Of a DNA stretch of 64,000 bases, positions 51,068-59,404 are shown piece by piece. Numbering within the stretch: the first letter of the stretch is position 1; each line of letters opens with the position of its first letter. The stretch is taken from contig NZ_CP071501.1 of NCBI RefSeq assembly GCF_017354985.1, positions 1,507,501-1,571,500 of the forward strand, given 5' to 3'. The stretch comes from Shewanella cyperi (GTDB taxonomy: Bacteria > Pseudomonadota > Gammaproteobacteria > Enterobacterales > Shewanellaceae). A program made the translations under genes and the position numbers. The notes beneath the pieces were generated by a model. The model did no database searches, was not told the origin of the DNA, and saw only the letters and a list, made by a program, of their open reading frames with translations.

Positions 51068-51722
51068 AGCGATTTTCTGGTGGTATGGCGAGCAGTTCAT
51101 CTGCGATGGCGCGAATTTCTTCCGCTGCCTTGCCATCGGGTTCGATTTCGAGGACGGAGGAACCGCTCTCTTCGCTGTCGTCGTAAATATTACGGCTGAA
51201 GGTGACTGAGTCCAGTACCCGCAGCCCGAAGGACTGTACCACTTCCTTGGCTTCCAGAATGCGTTTTCCCTGGGTTGGCAGGGCTGGACACTGAGTCAAA
51301 ACCACGGTTGCCACCATCTTGGGGTTGACCATCTTACAGGTGGCCAGCATGTCTTCCATGTGGGGCAGGGTCTTGAGATCCCGACGTTTGGGACGCAGCG
51401 GTACCACCACATAGGTGGCCACCGACATGGCGGCACGCATCGCCAGGTTGTCCTGACCACCACAGTCGACTATCACATAATCGAAACGCTCATTCAGACT
51501 GAGCAAATCATTACGGATTTTGCCGTACAGCTGAATACAGTTGATTTGTGGCAAATCGGCAGCGTTGTTACGGGCCTGGATCCAGTCGGAAGTCGTGCGC
51601 TGGGGGTCGCAATCGACCATGAGCACGTTAGCATTGAATTTTTGTGTGATATGCACTGCGATATTTTGTGCCAGACAGCTCTTGCCGCTGCCACCTTTTT
51701 CACCGCCCACAAGCAGAATCAT
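51054..51722 (-). CDS. ParA/MinD-family ATPase
   Basis: 222-residue deviant Walker-type ATPase: KGGSGKSC (about 9-16) with the signature lysine of ParA proteins, DCDPQRT near 38-44 and a VIVDCGGQD motif near 83-91. It lacks an N-terminal DNA-binding extension, so it resembles small plasmid-type or cargo-positioning ParAs more than the chromosomal ParA-ParB pair. GGAGA precedes the ATG. The small partner gene downstream overlaps it by 14 bp and a PilZ gene lies 72 bp upstream on the same strand. Cargo could be a plasmid-like locus, a chemosensory array or another complex; the sequence does not decide. Confidence 0.85.
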   Translation of the reverse strand: MILLVGGEKGGSGKSCLAQNIAVHITQKFNANVLMVDCDPQRTTSDWIQARNNAADLPQINCIQLYGKIRNDLLSLNERFDYVIVDCGGQDNLAMRAAMSVATYVVVPLRPKRRDLKTLPHMEDMLATCKMVNPKMVATVVLTQCPALPTQGKRILEAKEVVQSFGLRVLDSVTFSRNIYDDSEESGSSVLEIEPDGKAAEEIRAIADELLAIPPENRYELN

Positions 51723-51794
51723 TTCTGGATCTCCAAATGCCTGTCATTTTTGTGTAAGTATAGAACAATATTGGGAAAATCCCTCTGGGTTCCG

Positions 51795-52097
51795 TCAGAT
51801 TAGCTGCAGCGCAACATGGAAACTTTGCGAATTACGCTCGGAGCAGCGGCATACCTGTCCCTGAACTGTGTTTTCTTTGTCGCTGCCCGGATTGAAGACC
51901 ACTTCCACCAGATCACCCATGGCGAAAGGACGGCGATACTCAAACAGCACGCCACGACGGGCCAGATCAATACAAATGCCATCGTCTGTGTGCACAACCC
52001 CGGCCCTGTCGGTCCAGCGCAGCAGAATGCGTTCGGCTTCCAAGTCTACCCTGAGCGAGCCACGACGCTCTTCGAAATCCTTTGGATTGTCATCCAT
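51795..52097 (-). CDS. PilZ-domain protein with an altered c-di-GMP motif
   Basis: 100-residue single PilZ domain. The first c-di-GMP motif is present as R-R-G-S-L-R (ERRGSLRVD, about 11-19). The second, usually D/N-x-S-x-x-G, reads D-L-A-R-R-G in CIDLARRGVLF, with Ala in place of the conserved Ser. Ligand binding may be weakened or lost. GAGAC lies before the ATG. It is upstream of parA on the same strand, and a functional link between them is possible but unproven. Confidence 0.8.
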   Translation of the reverse strand: MDDNPKDFEERRGSLRVDLEAERILLRWTDRAGVVHTDDGICIDLARRGVLFEYRRPFAMGDLVEVVFNPGSDKENTVQGQVCRCSERNSQSFHVALQLI

Positions 52098-52261
52098 TGC
52101 ACAAGTCTCCAGCGATTAGATAAAAAACACTTAAAAATTAGCATAATTGCTTTTGCTAAGAATACCAATGACCAATTGAGTGGCATACGGAAAAACATCC
52201 GTAAAACGGGACAGAGTTGGCAAATTGACGGGGGAAGGGAATATGTTCTGTGGTGGGAAAA

Positions 52262-52285
52262 AGAAAAGGGGCCTAAGCCCCTTTA
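52262..52285 (-). terminator. Intrinsic terminator after nnrS
   Basis: On the minus strand AAAGGGGC and GCCCCTTT pair around TTAG and lead into TCTTTTT. Confidence 0.85.
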
Positions 52286-52300
52286 CGAAAAACAAAAATG

Positions 52301-53473
52301 TCAGCCCGGACGACCATCAACCCTGGGGGCCATCAACATGGGGCCGTAATAGAAGATAAACAGGCCAAAGGCCACCAGCCACAACATGCCAGACAAGAAT
52401 AACAGCGGCAGATAGGCTTCCGGAATAAGATTGGCCAAAGGACGGATCACACTGGCGGCGATCATAAAGCCAAATGCGGCGCTCATGGGGACCGGAGGCG
52501 TCAGGGTGCGGCCGGTATGACCCAGAGACACCCGAGCCATCATGGCCAGGATCATGCTGCCCATGCCGCCAACTGTGACCAGATGCAAGCCGGCAGACAC
52601 CTCAGGCTTGGCGGCCATCAGCAGCAACCCCAGCGGAATGGCAACAAAACTCAGGTGCAGGGACCAGAGCAGAGGCACGCTGAAGCTGTGTCGCCAGCCC
52701 CAACGGGACCAACGTACCAGCAAGACCAGGCCGGCCAGCACGGCGACTACCTGAGTCAACAAAGCCACTCCGACAAACAGGCTGACGATAAGCGTCAACA
52801 TCAGCACCACTGCAGCAACATCCAACGCCGGTACCGCCTGGGTTCTTTGCCATTGGGTTGCCCGTTCGGTGAAGAAGGGGATAACCCGTCCGCCCAGCAG
52901 TGACACCACCATAATCACCACCATGGCAGCGCCCTTGAGCGCCAATTGCGCCAGCTGCGGGTTCTGCTCCATCAAGGCCACGTGACTCATGCCGTTGAAG
53001 AAGGTCAGCAGCAGCAATATGGGCACAAATACCAGATTGCGCCATTGTTTCACCTTGAGCACGGCCATTGCCATAAAGGCGGCGGCCGTCAGCAGGAATC
53101 CCATGTCCAGTATCATGGCGGCAAGAGGCGGTAGCAGACTGCCATCAAGCAGCAGCAATCTCGGGGCAAGCCAGAGGACAAACAGCGCGATAAGGGGCCA
53201 TCCCTTGAGGCCGGGAACCCCGGTCCAGTTTTGCACCGCCGTCAGCAGAAAACCGACTATGATGGCGCAGACAAAACCGAACAGCATTTCGTGGCCGTGC
53301 CACCACAGCAGATTGCCGTGGGGAGACAGGGTCATCCAACCGCTGAATTGCAGCAACCACAAGAGCAGGGCCAGCATGCTGAACAGGCTGCCGAACAGAA
53401 AGAAGGGTCTGAAGCCGAGGCGGAACAGGGCCGGTTTGAATTGCTTGGCGACGGGTTCATCAATATTGATCAT
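52301..53473 (-). CDS. nnrS: NnrS family membrane protein (nitric oxide response)
   Basis: 390-residue polytopic membrane protein of the NnrS family (haem- and copper-containing in studied members), which protects metabolism under nitrosative stress. About 12 hydrophobic segments are visible. LFRLGFRPFFLFG near the N-terminus and GHEMLFGFVCAIIVGFLLTA (about 68-87) are family-typical. The start at 53473 has AGGTG upstream; a longer frame from 53509 has none. An NsrR-like half-site lies upstream of the gene, which fits control by nitric oxide. Confidence 0.93.
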   Translation of the reverse strand: MINIDEPVAKQFKPALFRLGFRPFFLFGSLFSMLALLLWLLQFSGWMTLSPHGNLLWWHGHEMLFGFVCAIIVGFLLTAVQNWTGVPGLKGWPLIALFVLWLAPRLLLLDGSLLPPLAAMILDMGFLLTAAAFMAMAVLKVKQWRNLVFVPILLLLTFFNGMSHVALMEQNPQLAQLALKGAAMVVIMVVSLLGGRVIPFFTERATQWQRTQAVPALDVAAVVLMLTLIVSLFVGVALLTQVVAVLAGLVLLVRWSRWGWRHSFSVPLLWSLHLSFVAIPLGLLLMAAKPEVSAGLHLVTVGGMGSMILAMMARVSLGHTGRTLTPPVPMSAAFGFMIAASVIRPLANLIPEAYLPLLFLSGMLWLVAFGLFIFYYGPMLMAPRVDGRPG

Positions 53474-53512
53474 GGCGCACCTTGGAAGAGGAACTGAGTT
53501 GGCCGCCATTAT

Positions 53513-53523
53513 AAGGTGTATTT
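53513..53523 (-). promoter_or_regulatory. NsrR-like half-site upstream of nnrS
   Basis: AAGGTGTATTT matches the NsrR half-site (AAGATGYATTT) at 10 of 11 positions. The adjoining bases, AAATGGCATG, resemble the opposite arm (AAATRCATCTT) only with an inserted G, so the dyad is imperfect. It is about 40 bp before the nnrS start, suitable for repression relieved by nitric oxide. Confidence 0.65.
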
Positions 53524-53555
53524 AAATGGCATGTAACAGTGGCGGCGGCGAATGA

Positions 53556-53584
53556 TAAAAAAAACCGCCCTGGTGGGCGGTTTC
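53556..53584 (-). terminator. Intrinsic terminator after suhB
   Basis: On the minus strand AAACCGCCC and GGGCGGTTT pair around ACCA and are followed by T residues (run of eight). It lies just past the suhB stop. Confidence 0.9.
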
Positions 53585-53597
53585 TGTGACTCAGCTC

Positions 53598-53628
53598 GCG
53601 CTTCAGCGCTTCAGCGCTTCAGCGCTTC
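53598..53628. repeat. 8-bp tandem repeat across the suhB stop codon
   Basis: AGCGCTTC repeats about 3.9 times. On the minus strand it encodes the ALKR end of SuhB and contains the TGA. Two in-frame copies suffice for the same C-terminus, so copy loss would be silent. Confidence 0.8.
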
Positions 53629-54414
53629 GTTCAGCAGGGGGCGCATGATCTTGACCAACTGGGTGGTGGCCTTGGGGGAGCCGGCCACTATGTTGCCTGA
53701 CAGCAGGTAGTTATGGCCACCGGTAAAGTCGGTGACAGTGCCACCGGCTTCGCGGCAGATAAGATCGCCCGCAGCAATATCCCAGGGCTTGAGGCCCAGC
53801 TCAAAGTAACCATCCATACGACCGGCAGCCACATAAGCCAGATCCAGGGCGGCAGAGCCTGCGCGGCGCAGATCGGCACACTGGCTGAATACTTCGTTCA
53901 GTATGGCCATGTAGGATTCAGTGTGTTGACGGGATTTGAATGGGAAGCCGGTGGCAATGATGGCATTGTTCAGATCGTTGCCATTGCCGACGCGGATACG
54001 GAAGTCGTTGACCTTGGCACCGCGGCCACGGACCGCGCTGAACAGCTCTTCGCGAACTGGATCATAAACCACGGCGACTTCGGTTTTACCCTTGTACTGC
54101 AAAGCGATGGAGACGGCGAAATGGGGGATACCACGCACGAAGTTGGTGGTGCCATCCAGAGGATCGACAATCCAGACATAGTCTTTGTTTTCACCGCGGT
54201 CTTCACCCTTTTCCTCACCAACTATGGTGTGGTCTGGGTAAGATTTGCGGATCTGATAGATAATCGCTGCTTCTGCTTCCTTGTCTACACTGGTAACGAA
54301 ATCGTTCACCCCTTTCACACTCACCTCAACGCGGTCGAGTTCGGTGTAGGCACGCATAATAGTTTGGCCGGCGGCGCGAGCGGCGCGCACGGCGATGGTC
54401 AGCATCGGATGCAT
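53611..54414 (-). CDS. suhB: SuhB, inositol-1-monophosphatase family, Nus-factor-like rRNA partner
   Basis: Mg-dependent phosphatase of 267 residues; in E. coli SuhB also joins the rRNA antitermination complex with NusA. Metal-site residues are intact: E67 (in EEKG), DPLDGTTNF at 84-92, and the late WDIAAGDLI segment. The sequence is very close to E. coli SuhB (RAARAAGQ, GHNYLLSGNIVAG, ALKR end). A TATAAT -10 on the minus strand lies at 54458-54463. It is divergent from trmJ, as in E. coli. Confidence 0.96.
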   Translation of the reverse strand: MHPMLTIAVRAARAAGQTIMRAYTELDRVEVSVKGVNDFVTSVDKEAEAAIIYQIRKSYPDHTIVGEEKGEDRGENKDYVWIVDPLDGTTNFVRGIPHFAVSIALQYKGKTEVAVVYDPVREELFSAVRGRGAKVNDFRIRVGNGNDLNNAIIATGFPFKSRQHTESYMAILNEVFSQCADLRRAGSAALDLAYVAAGRMDGYFELGLKPWDIAAGDLICREAGGTVTDFTGGHNYLLSGNIVAGSPKATTQLVKIMRPLLNEALKR

Positions 54415-54457
54415 TGCAATCCCCTGGATGTTAAAGAACGAAAAATAAGCGGCGCGT

Positions 54458-54486
54458 ATTATAGCCGATCCACGGGGTATATCAAT
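54458..54486 (-). promoter_or_regulatory. Probable suhB promoter
   Basis: On the minus strand the -10 TATAAT (54458-54463) is preceded 17 bp upstream by ATTGAT (54481-54486). It is about 45 bp before the suhB start. Confidence 0.55.
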
Positions 54487-54566
54487 TACAGATTTTCATA
54501 TAAGGTTTTGCCACCCCCTATGTTAAACTCGCGCTCTGTGTTTTATGAATTAAATTAAGTCGTTTC

Positions 54567-55289
54567 ATGCTGAGCAATATTCGCGTCATTCTTGTGGGCA
54601 CCTCCCATCCGGGCAACATCGGTTCCACTGCCAGGGCCATGAAAACCATGGGGCTGAGCAATCTGTATCTGGCCGAGCCCAGGGTGGAGCCCGATGGTCA
54701 ATCCGTGGCGCTGGCTGCTGGTGCTTGCGACATACTTAAGAACCTGGTCAAGGTGGACTCGCTGGCCGAAGCCATCAAGGATTGCTCCCTGGTGATAGCC
54801 ACCAGCGCCCGCAGCCGCACCCTGGACTGGCCCATGCTCGATCCGCGCCAGGCCGGCGAAAAATTGGTTGCCGAAGCGAAATCAGGGCCCGTGGCCATAG
54901 TCTTTGGCCGTGAAAATCATGGCCTCAGCAACGAAGAGCTGCAGCAGTGCAACTATCATGTGTTTATTCCCGCCAATCCCGAGTACAGCTCCCTTAATCT
55001 GGCGCAGGCGGTACAAATCATCTGTTACGAGACCCGGGTGGCGCATTTGGCTCAGGAAGCCGAGCCGCAGGAGATAGTGGAATATCCGCTGGTGGAAGAT
55101 CAGGAGCGCTTTTTCGAGCACCTTGAAAAAACCTTGTTGTCCACCGGGTTTATTATCAAGAATCACCCCGGCCAGGTCATGGTTAAACTCAGACGTCTGT
55201 TCAGCCGGGCGCGGATAGAAAGTCAGGAAATGAATATTCTCCGGGGTATTCTGACTTCGATTGATCGTTGGGTTGAACCCAAAAAGTAG
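54567..55289 (+). CDS. trmJ: TrmJ, tRNA (cytidine/uridine-32 2'-O)-methyltransferase
   Basis: SPOUT-class methyltransferase modifying position 32 of several tRNAs using S-adenosylmethionine. The 240 residues start [29 protein letters not shown], the conserved RNA-binding/SAM region, with the knot motif [14 protein letters not shown] at about 111-124 and [15 protein letters not shown] near 136-150. It is the first gene after the suhB divergence and begins a co-directional run toward cysE and isc. Confidence 0.95.
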   Translation: MLSNIRVILVGTSHPGNIGSTARAMKTMGLSNLYLAEPRVEPDGQSVALAAGACDILKNLVKVDSLAEAIKDCSLVIATSARSRTLDWPMLDPRQAGEKLVAEAKSGPVAIVFGRENHGLSNEELQQCNYHVFIPANPEYSSLNLAQAVQIICYETRVAHLAQEAEPQEIVEYPLVEDQERFFEHLEKTLLSTGFIIKNHPGQVMVKLRRLFSRARIESQEMNILRGILTSIDRWVEPKK

Positions 55290-55297
55290 GAAGGTAT

Positions 55298-56119
55298 ATG
55301 GGCGTCATTTCCAGACTGAAAGAAGATATTGCCTCTATTTATCACAGGGATCCCGCGGCGCGTAATGCGTTTGAGATCCTGGTGAACTATCCCGGTATGC
55401 ATGCCATTTGGTTGCATCGTATCAGCCATAAGCTGTGGAAGCGGGATTGGCGTTTCGTGGCGCGCACCCTGTCGACTTTTTCCCGCTGGCTAACCGGTGT
55501 CGAGATCCATCCGGGTGCCACCATTGGGCGGAGGTTTTTTATCGATCACGGTATGGGCATAGTGATAGGGGAGACCGCCGAGATTGGCGACGATTGTACC
55601 CTGTATCATGGCGTTACCCTGGGCGGCACCAGCTGGAATGCCGGCAAACGCCATCCCACCCTGGAAAATAACGTGGTGGTGGGGGCCGGCGCCAAGATCC
55701 TCGGTCCCATTACCATGCATCAGGGCGCCAGAGTCGGTTCCAATTCAGTGGTGGTAAAGGACGTTCCAGCCGATACCACAGTGGTGGGGATCCCGGGTCG
55801 CATAGTGACCACTCCCAGTCCCCAGTCAAAGGAAACCAGCGAAAGACGCAATGCCATGGCCAAGAAATATGGCTTTGATGCCTATGCTGTGGCACCGGAC
55901 AATCCGGATCCTGTGGCCAATGCGATAGGCCAGATGCTGGACCATATGCATCTGATGGATTCCAAGGTTCAGGAGCTGTGTCAGGCAGTCCAGTCATTGG
56001 GAGGCAGTGTCTGTACCGAAAAGCTGCCTGAGCTGGATGTGGGCGAGTTCAGTGACGCCGAGATGGCTGCGGCAGAAAAGCGTCAGCATGCCATCGACGA
56101 ATTCGATCCCATAATCTGA
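55298..56119 (+). CDS. cysE: Serine O-acetyltransferase
   Basis: First step of cysteine synthesis, transferring acetyl from acetyl-CoA to serine. The 273 residues have the N-terminal helical domain ([24 protein letters not shown]) and the left-handed parallel beta-helix with hexapeptide repeats ([32 protein letters not shown]). The catalytic histidine region GVTLGG is present. The C-terminal tail after about 190 is longer than in E. coli. It sits between trmJ (8 bp gap) and iscR, giving a physical link between cysteine supply and IscS, which uses cysteine as sulfur donor. Confidence 0.95.
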   Translation: MGVISRLKEDIASIYHRDPAARNAFEILVNYPGMHAIWLHRISHKLWKRDWRFVARTLSTFSRWLTGVEIHPGATIGRRFFIDHGMGIVIGETAEIGDDCTLYHGVTLGGTSWNAGKRHPTLENNVVVGAGAKILGPITMHQGARVGSNSVVVKDVPADTTVVGIPGRIVTTPSPQSKETSERRNAMAKKYGFDAYAVAPDNPDPVANAIGQMLDHMHLMDSKVQELCQAVQSLGGSVCTEKLPELDVGEFSDAEMAAAEKRQHAIDEFDPII

Positions 56120-56222
56120 GGCGCCATGCGGATTAATTTGGCCATTAACGTTGAATAATGTGCCGAAAAAAGGTTAAATACCCCAGCCCGGCGCAGGGGT
56201 ATTGTCGATGTGGGTTCGCTTA

Positions 56223-56247
56223 ATACCTGACTGAATTAGTCGGATTT
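56223..56247 (+). promoter_or_regulatory. IscR type 1 box A
   Basis: 25-bp site with left arm ATACCTGACT and right arm AGTCGG, matching the type 1 IscR consensus (ATASYYGACT...AGTCRRSTAT) except at the last bases. It directly abuts box B. Type 1 sites bind the [2Fe-2S] form of IscR. Confidence 0.85.
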
Positions 56248-56280
56248 TTACTTGACTGAATTACTCGGGTATGTTGCAAT
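56248..56280 (+). promoter_or_regulatory. IscR type 1 box B overlapping the isc promoter
   Basis: Box B occupies 56248-56272 (TTACTTGACT left arm, TCGGGTAT right arm). The TTGACT at 56252-56257 also serves as -35, with TGCAAT (56275-56280) as -10 at 17 bp. IscR bound here would block polymerase, giving feedback repression when clusters are plentiful. Confidence 0.85.
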
Positions 56281-56312
56281 ACTCCCATATTTTATTGGGA
56301 GCTGTGGTAGTT

Positions 56313-56774
56313 ATGAAACTTACGTCTAAAGGCCGCTATGCAGTAACAGCCATGCTGGATGTGGCAATCCATTCCGCATCCGGTCCTGTTCCCTTGGCCG
56401 ATATCTCCGAGCGTCAGGGGATTTCGCTCTCTTATCTCGAACAACTTTTTGCCAAACTGCGCAAGCAGGGATTGGTGGCCAGTGTCCGTGGTCCGGGTGG
56501 TGGTTACCGTTTGGGCCTGGAGGCCTGGGAAATTTCCGTTGGCATGGTGGTCGCTGCGGTTGACGAGTCGGTTGATGCCACTCGCTGCCATGGCAAGGGC
56601 AACTGCCAGGGCGGCAGTCGTTGCCTGACCCATTCGCTGTGGGATGATTTGAGCAAACAGATTTCTGAATTTCTCAATGGCATCACTCTGGCCGGATTGA
56701 TGCAGAAGCGCGATGTACAGTTTATTTCGGTCAAACAAGATAAGATCCAAATGGAGCACAGGGTATCGGCCTGA
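56313..56774 (+). CDS. iscR: IscR, Fe-S-sensing transcriptional regulator
   Basis: Rrf2-family repressor of its own operon that binds a [2Fe-2S] cluster. The 153 residues begin [18 protein letters not shown] with a winged helix domain; the cluster ligands C92, C98, C104 (C-x5-C-x5-C) and H107 are intact. The start at 56313 is conserved; an ATG at 56271 lies inside the promoter. It is the first isc gene. Confidence 0.97.
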   Translation: MKLTSKGRYAVTAMLDVAIHSASGPVPLADISERQGISLSYLEQLFAKLRKQGLVASVRGPGGGYRLGLEAWEISVGMVVAAVDESVDATRCHGKGNCQGGSRCLTHSLWDDLSKQISEFLNGITLAGLMQKRDVQFISVKQDKIQMEHRVSA

Positions 56775-56858
56775 GCCTGACCCGTGTTGAATGTATTAAA
56801 AATAAAGCGTGTACGTTGTAAGTAGCCTCAGCTGAGACTGCGAAGTACGGAGTGTGTG

Positions 56859-58073
56859 ATGAAGCTTCCTATCTATTTAGATTATGCCGCAACAACACCT
56901 GTTGATCCTCGGGTCGCAGAAAAGATGATGCAGTTTATGACTATGGACGGCGTGTTTGGTAACCCAGCCTCCCGTTCACACCGCTATGGCTGGCAGGCCG
57001 AAGAGGCGGTGGATATCGCCCGTGCCCAGGTGGCGGAACTGATCAATGCCGATCACCGCGAAATCGTGTTCACCTCCGGTGCCACCGAGTCAGACAACCT
57101 GGCCATCAAGGGTGTGGCTCATTTCTATAACAAGAAAGGCAAGCACATCATCACCAGCAAGACGGAACACAAAGCGGTACTGGATACCTGCCGTCAGCTG
57201 GAGCGTGAAGGTTTCGAGGTGACTTACCTTGAGCCGGCCGCAAACGGCATCATTCCCATGGAGCGTCTGGAAGCGGCCATGCGTCCCGACACCATTTTGC
57301 TGTCGCTGATGCACGTCAACAACGAAATCGGTGTGATCCATGATATTGATGCCATCGGCGAGCTGTGCCGCAGCAAGGGCATCATTTTCCACGTGGATGC
57401 CGCCCAAAGTGCCGGCAAACTGCCAATCGATGTGCAGAAGACCAAGGTGGACCTGATGTCCATTTCCGGTCACAAGATGTACGGCCCCAAGGGTATTGGT
57501 GCCCTGTATGTGCGCCGTAAGCCACGTATCCGTCTGGAATCCCAGATGCACGGCGGCGGTCATGAGCGCGGTATGCGCAGCGGTACCCTGGCGACCCACC
57601 AAATCGTTGGTCTGGGTGAGGCCGCGGCCATTGCCAAGGCCGAAATGGCGGAAGAAAATGCCCGTATCGCCCGACTGCGCGATCGCCTCTGGAATGGCAT
57701 CAAGGACATAGACGAGACCTATATCAACGGTGATATGGAGCAGCGCTTCTGCGGTAACCTCAACGTCAGCTTCAACTTTGTTGAGGGTGAATCCCTGATG
57801 ATGGCCCTGAAAGACTTGGCCGTATCATCCGGTTCCGCCTGTACCTCTGCCAGTCTCGAACCCTCCTATGTGCTGCGCGCACTGGGACTGAATGACGAGA
57901 TGGCCCACAGCTCGATCCGTTTCTCTATCGGCCGCTTCACCACCGAGGAGGATATAGATTATGCAATTGAAATCATTCACAACTCTATCGGTAAGCTGAG
58001 AGAAATGTCACCGCTTTGGGAAATGTTCAAAGACGGTATCGACCTCAGTCAAGTGCAATGGGCACACCACTGA
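56859..58073 (+). CDS. iscS: IscS, cysteine desulfurase
   Basis: PLP enzyme that takes sulfur from cysteine and passes it to IscU and other acceptors. With the ATG at 56859 (GGAG upstream) it has 404 residues. The PLP lysine is K206 (SGHKMYG) and the persulfide cysteine is C328 (SGSACTS), in the same numbering as E. coli. The C-terminus SQVQWAHH matches the IscU-binding end. A GTG three bases earlier is an alternative start. Confidence 0.98.
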   Translation: MKLPIYLDYAATTPVDPRVAEKMMQFMTMDGVFGNPASRSHRYGWQAEEAVDIARAQVAELINADHREIVFTSGATESDNLAIKGVAHFYNKKGKHIITSKTEHKAVLDTCRQLEREGFEVTYLEPAANGIIPMERLEAAMRPDTILLSLMHVNNEIGVIHDIDAIGELCRSKGIIFHVDAAQSAGKLPIDVQKTKVDLMSISGHKMYGPKGIGALYVRRKPRIRLESQMHGGGHERGMRSGTLATHQIVGLGEAAAIAKAEMAEENARIARLRDRLWNGIKDIDETYINGDMEQRFCGNLNVSFNFVEGESLMMALKDLAVSSGSACTSASLEPSYVLRALGLNDEMAHSSIRFSIGRFTTEEDIDYAIEIIHNSIGKLREMSPLWEMFKDGIDLSQVQWAHH

Positions 58074-58106
58074 TTAAGTGGTTCAAGAGAGATTTGGAGC
58101 AGTATC

Positions 58107-58490
58107 ATGTCTTACAGTGAAAAAGTAATAGATCATTATGAGAATCCCCGTAACGTGGGTTCTTTCGACAAAAACGACCCGAACGTGGTGACAGGCATGG
58201 TGGGTGCGCCCGCCTGCGGCGACGTGATGAAGCTGCAGCTGAAGATTGATGCCAACGGCATTATCGAAGACGCCAAGTTCAAGACCTATGGCTGTGGCAG
58301 TGCCATTGCCTCCAGTTCGCTGGTGACCGAGTGGGTCAAGGGCAAGACCATAGAAGAGGCTGCGGCCATCAAGAACACCGATATTGCCGAAGAGTTGGCT
58401 CTGCCTCCGGTGAAAATCCACTGCTCTATCCTGGCAGAGGACGCCATCAAGGCGGCACTGGAAGACTACAAGTCCAAACACGGCAATTAA
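58107..58490 (+). CDS. iscU: IscU, Fe-S cluster scaffold
   Basis: Scaffold on which [2Fe-2S] clusters are assembled. The 127 residues keep all ligands: C37, D39, C63 and C106, plus the HscA-recognition LPPVK at 99-103. GGAG precedes the ATG. It lies 33 bp after iscS. Confidence 0.98.
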   Translation: MSYSEKVIDHYENPRNVGSFDKNDPNVVTGMVGAPACGDVMKLQLKIDANGIIEDAKFKTYGCGSAIASSSLVTEWVKGKTIEEAAAIKNTDIAEELALPPVKIHCSILAEDAIKAALEDYKSKHGN

Positions 58491-58502
58491 TCCGGAGTCC
58501 CC

Positions 58503-58826
58503 ATGGCGATTACTATGACGCCGGCCGCCAATGAAAGGGTAAAAGCCTTTCTGGCCAACAGGGGCAAGGGACTGGGGCTGCGCCTCGGTCTCAAGACCTC
58601 TGGTTGTTCCGGCATGGCCTATGTGTTGGAATTTGTTGATGATCTGAACCCTGACGATGAGCTGTACGAGATCGATGGCGTTAACATCATCATAGATGCC
58701 AAGAGTTTCATCTATTTGCAAGGCATTGAGCTGGACTTCGTCAAGGAAGGCCTCAACGAGGGCTTCAAGTTCAACAACCCCAATGCGAAAGGGGAATGCG
58801 GCTGCGGTGAAAGCTTCACCGTCTGA
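58503..58826 (+). CDS. iscA: IscA, A-type Fe-S carrier
   Basis: Cluster carrier with the three conserved cysteines C35, C99 and C101 (GECGCGESF). 107 residues, standard length. CCGGAG lies before the ATG. It is 12 bp after iscU. Confidence 0.97.
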   Translation: MAITMTPAANERVKAFLANRGKGLGLRLGLKTSGCSGMAYVLEFVDDLNPDDELYEIDGVNIIIDAKSFIYLQGIELDFVKEGLNEGFKFNNPNAKGECGCGESFTV

Positions 58827-58840
58827 TCCGAAGAAGGCGT

Positions 58841-59365
58841 ATGAATTATTTCGAGCTGTTTAATTTCCCCGCTGCCTTTGAACTGGATACCCAGGCCTTG
58901 GCCGGCCGTTATCGTGAGCTGGCCAGTGCCGTCCATCCGGACAAGTTTGCCGGTGGCAGCGAGCAGGAAAAACTGCTCGCCGTCAGCCGCACCGCGATGA
59001 TCAACGATGCCTTCCAGACCCTCAAAGACCCGGTACGCCGTGCAGAACACCTGCTGGTGCTCAAGGGCGTTGACATTCGTCATGAAATCCAAACGGTGCG
59101 GGACACCGCCTTTTTGATGCAGCAGATGGAATGGCGCGAAGCGCTGGAAGACATCAGCCACAGTGACGATCCCGGTCGTGAGATAGATGCGCTGCGCGAC
59201 TCCTTCCGCGATTATTCAGCCGGGGTGACCGAGACTCTCAAGCGCCTGCTGGCAAGCAGTGTGGCCGATGATTGGCACCTGGCGGCGGATCAGCTGCGTA
59301 AACTCAAATTTATGAACAAGTTGCAAGCGGAGCTAGAACGGGCCGAAGACGCCCTGTTCGAATGA
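58841..59365 (+). CDS. hscB: HscB, J-domain co-chaperone
   Basis: Type III J-protein that brings IscU to HscA. The 174 residues have a J-domain with HPD at 32-34 (VHPDKF) and a C-terminal three-helix IscU-binding region. It starts 14 bp after iscA and lies 39 bp before hscA. Confidence 0.96.
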   Translation: MNYFELFNFPAAFELDTQALAGRYRELASAVHPDKFAGGSEQEKLLAVSRTAMINDAFQTLKDPVRRAEHLLVLKGVDIRHEIQTVRDTAFLMQQMEWREALEDISHSDDPGREIDALRDSFRDYSAGVTETLKRLLASSVADDWHLAADQLRKLKFMNKLQAELERAEDALFE

Positions 59366-59404
59366 CCCGCTTCAACCTGACGTCCAAGAACAAGTTGGAA
59401 ATCT

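Noticed and set aside
53598..53628. 8-bp repeat at the suhB stop as a phase-variation switch
   Set aside because: The stop codon arises in the second repeat unit in frame, so changes in the later copies would not alter the protein.
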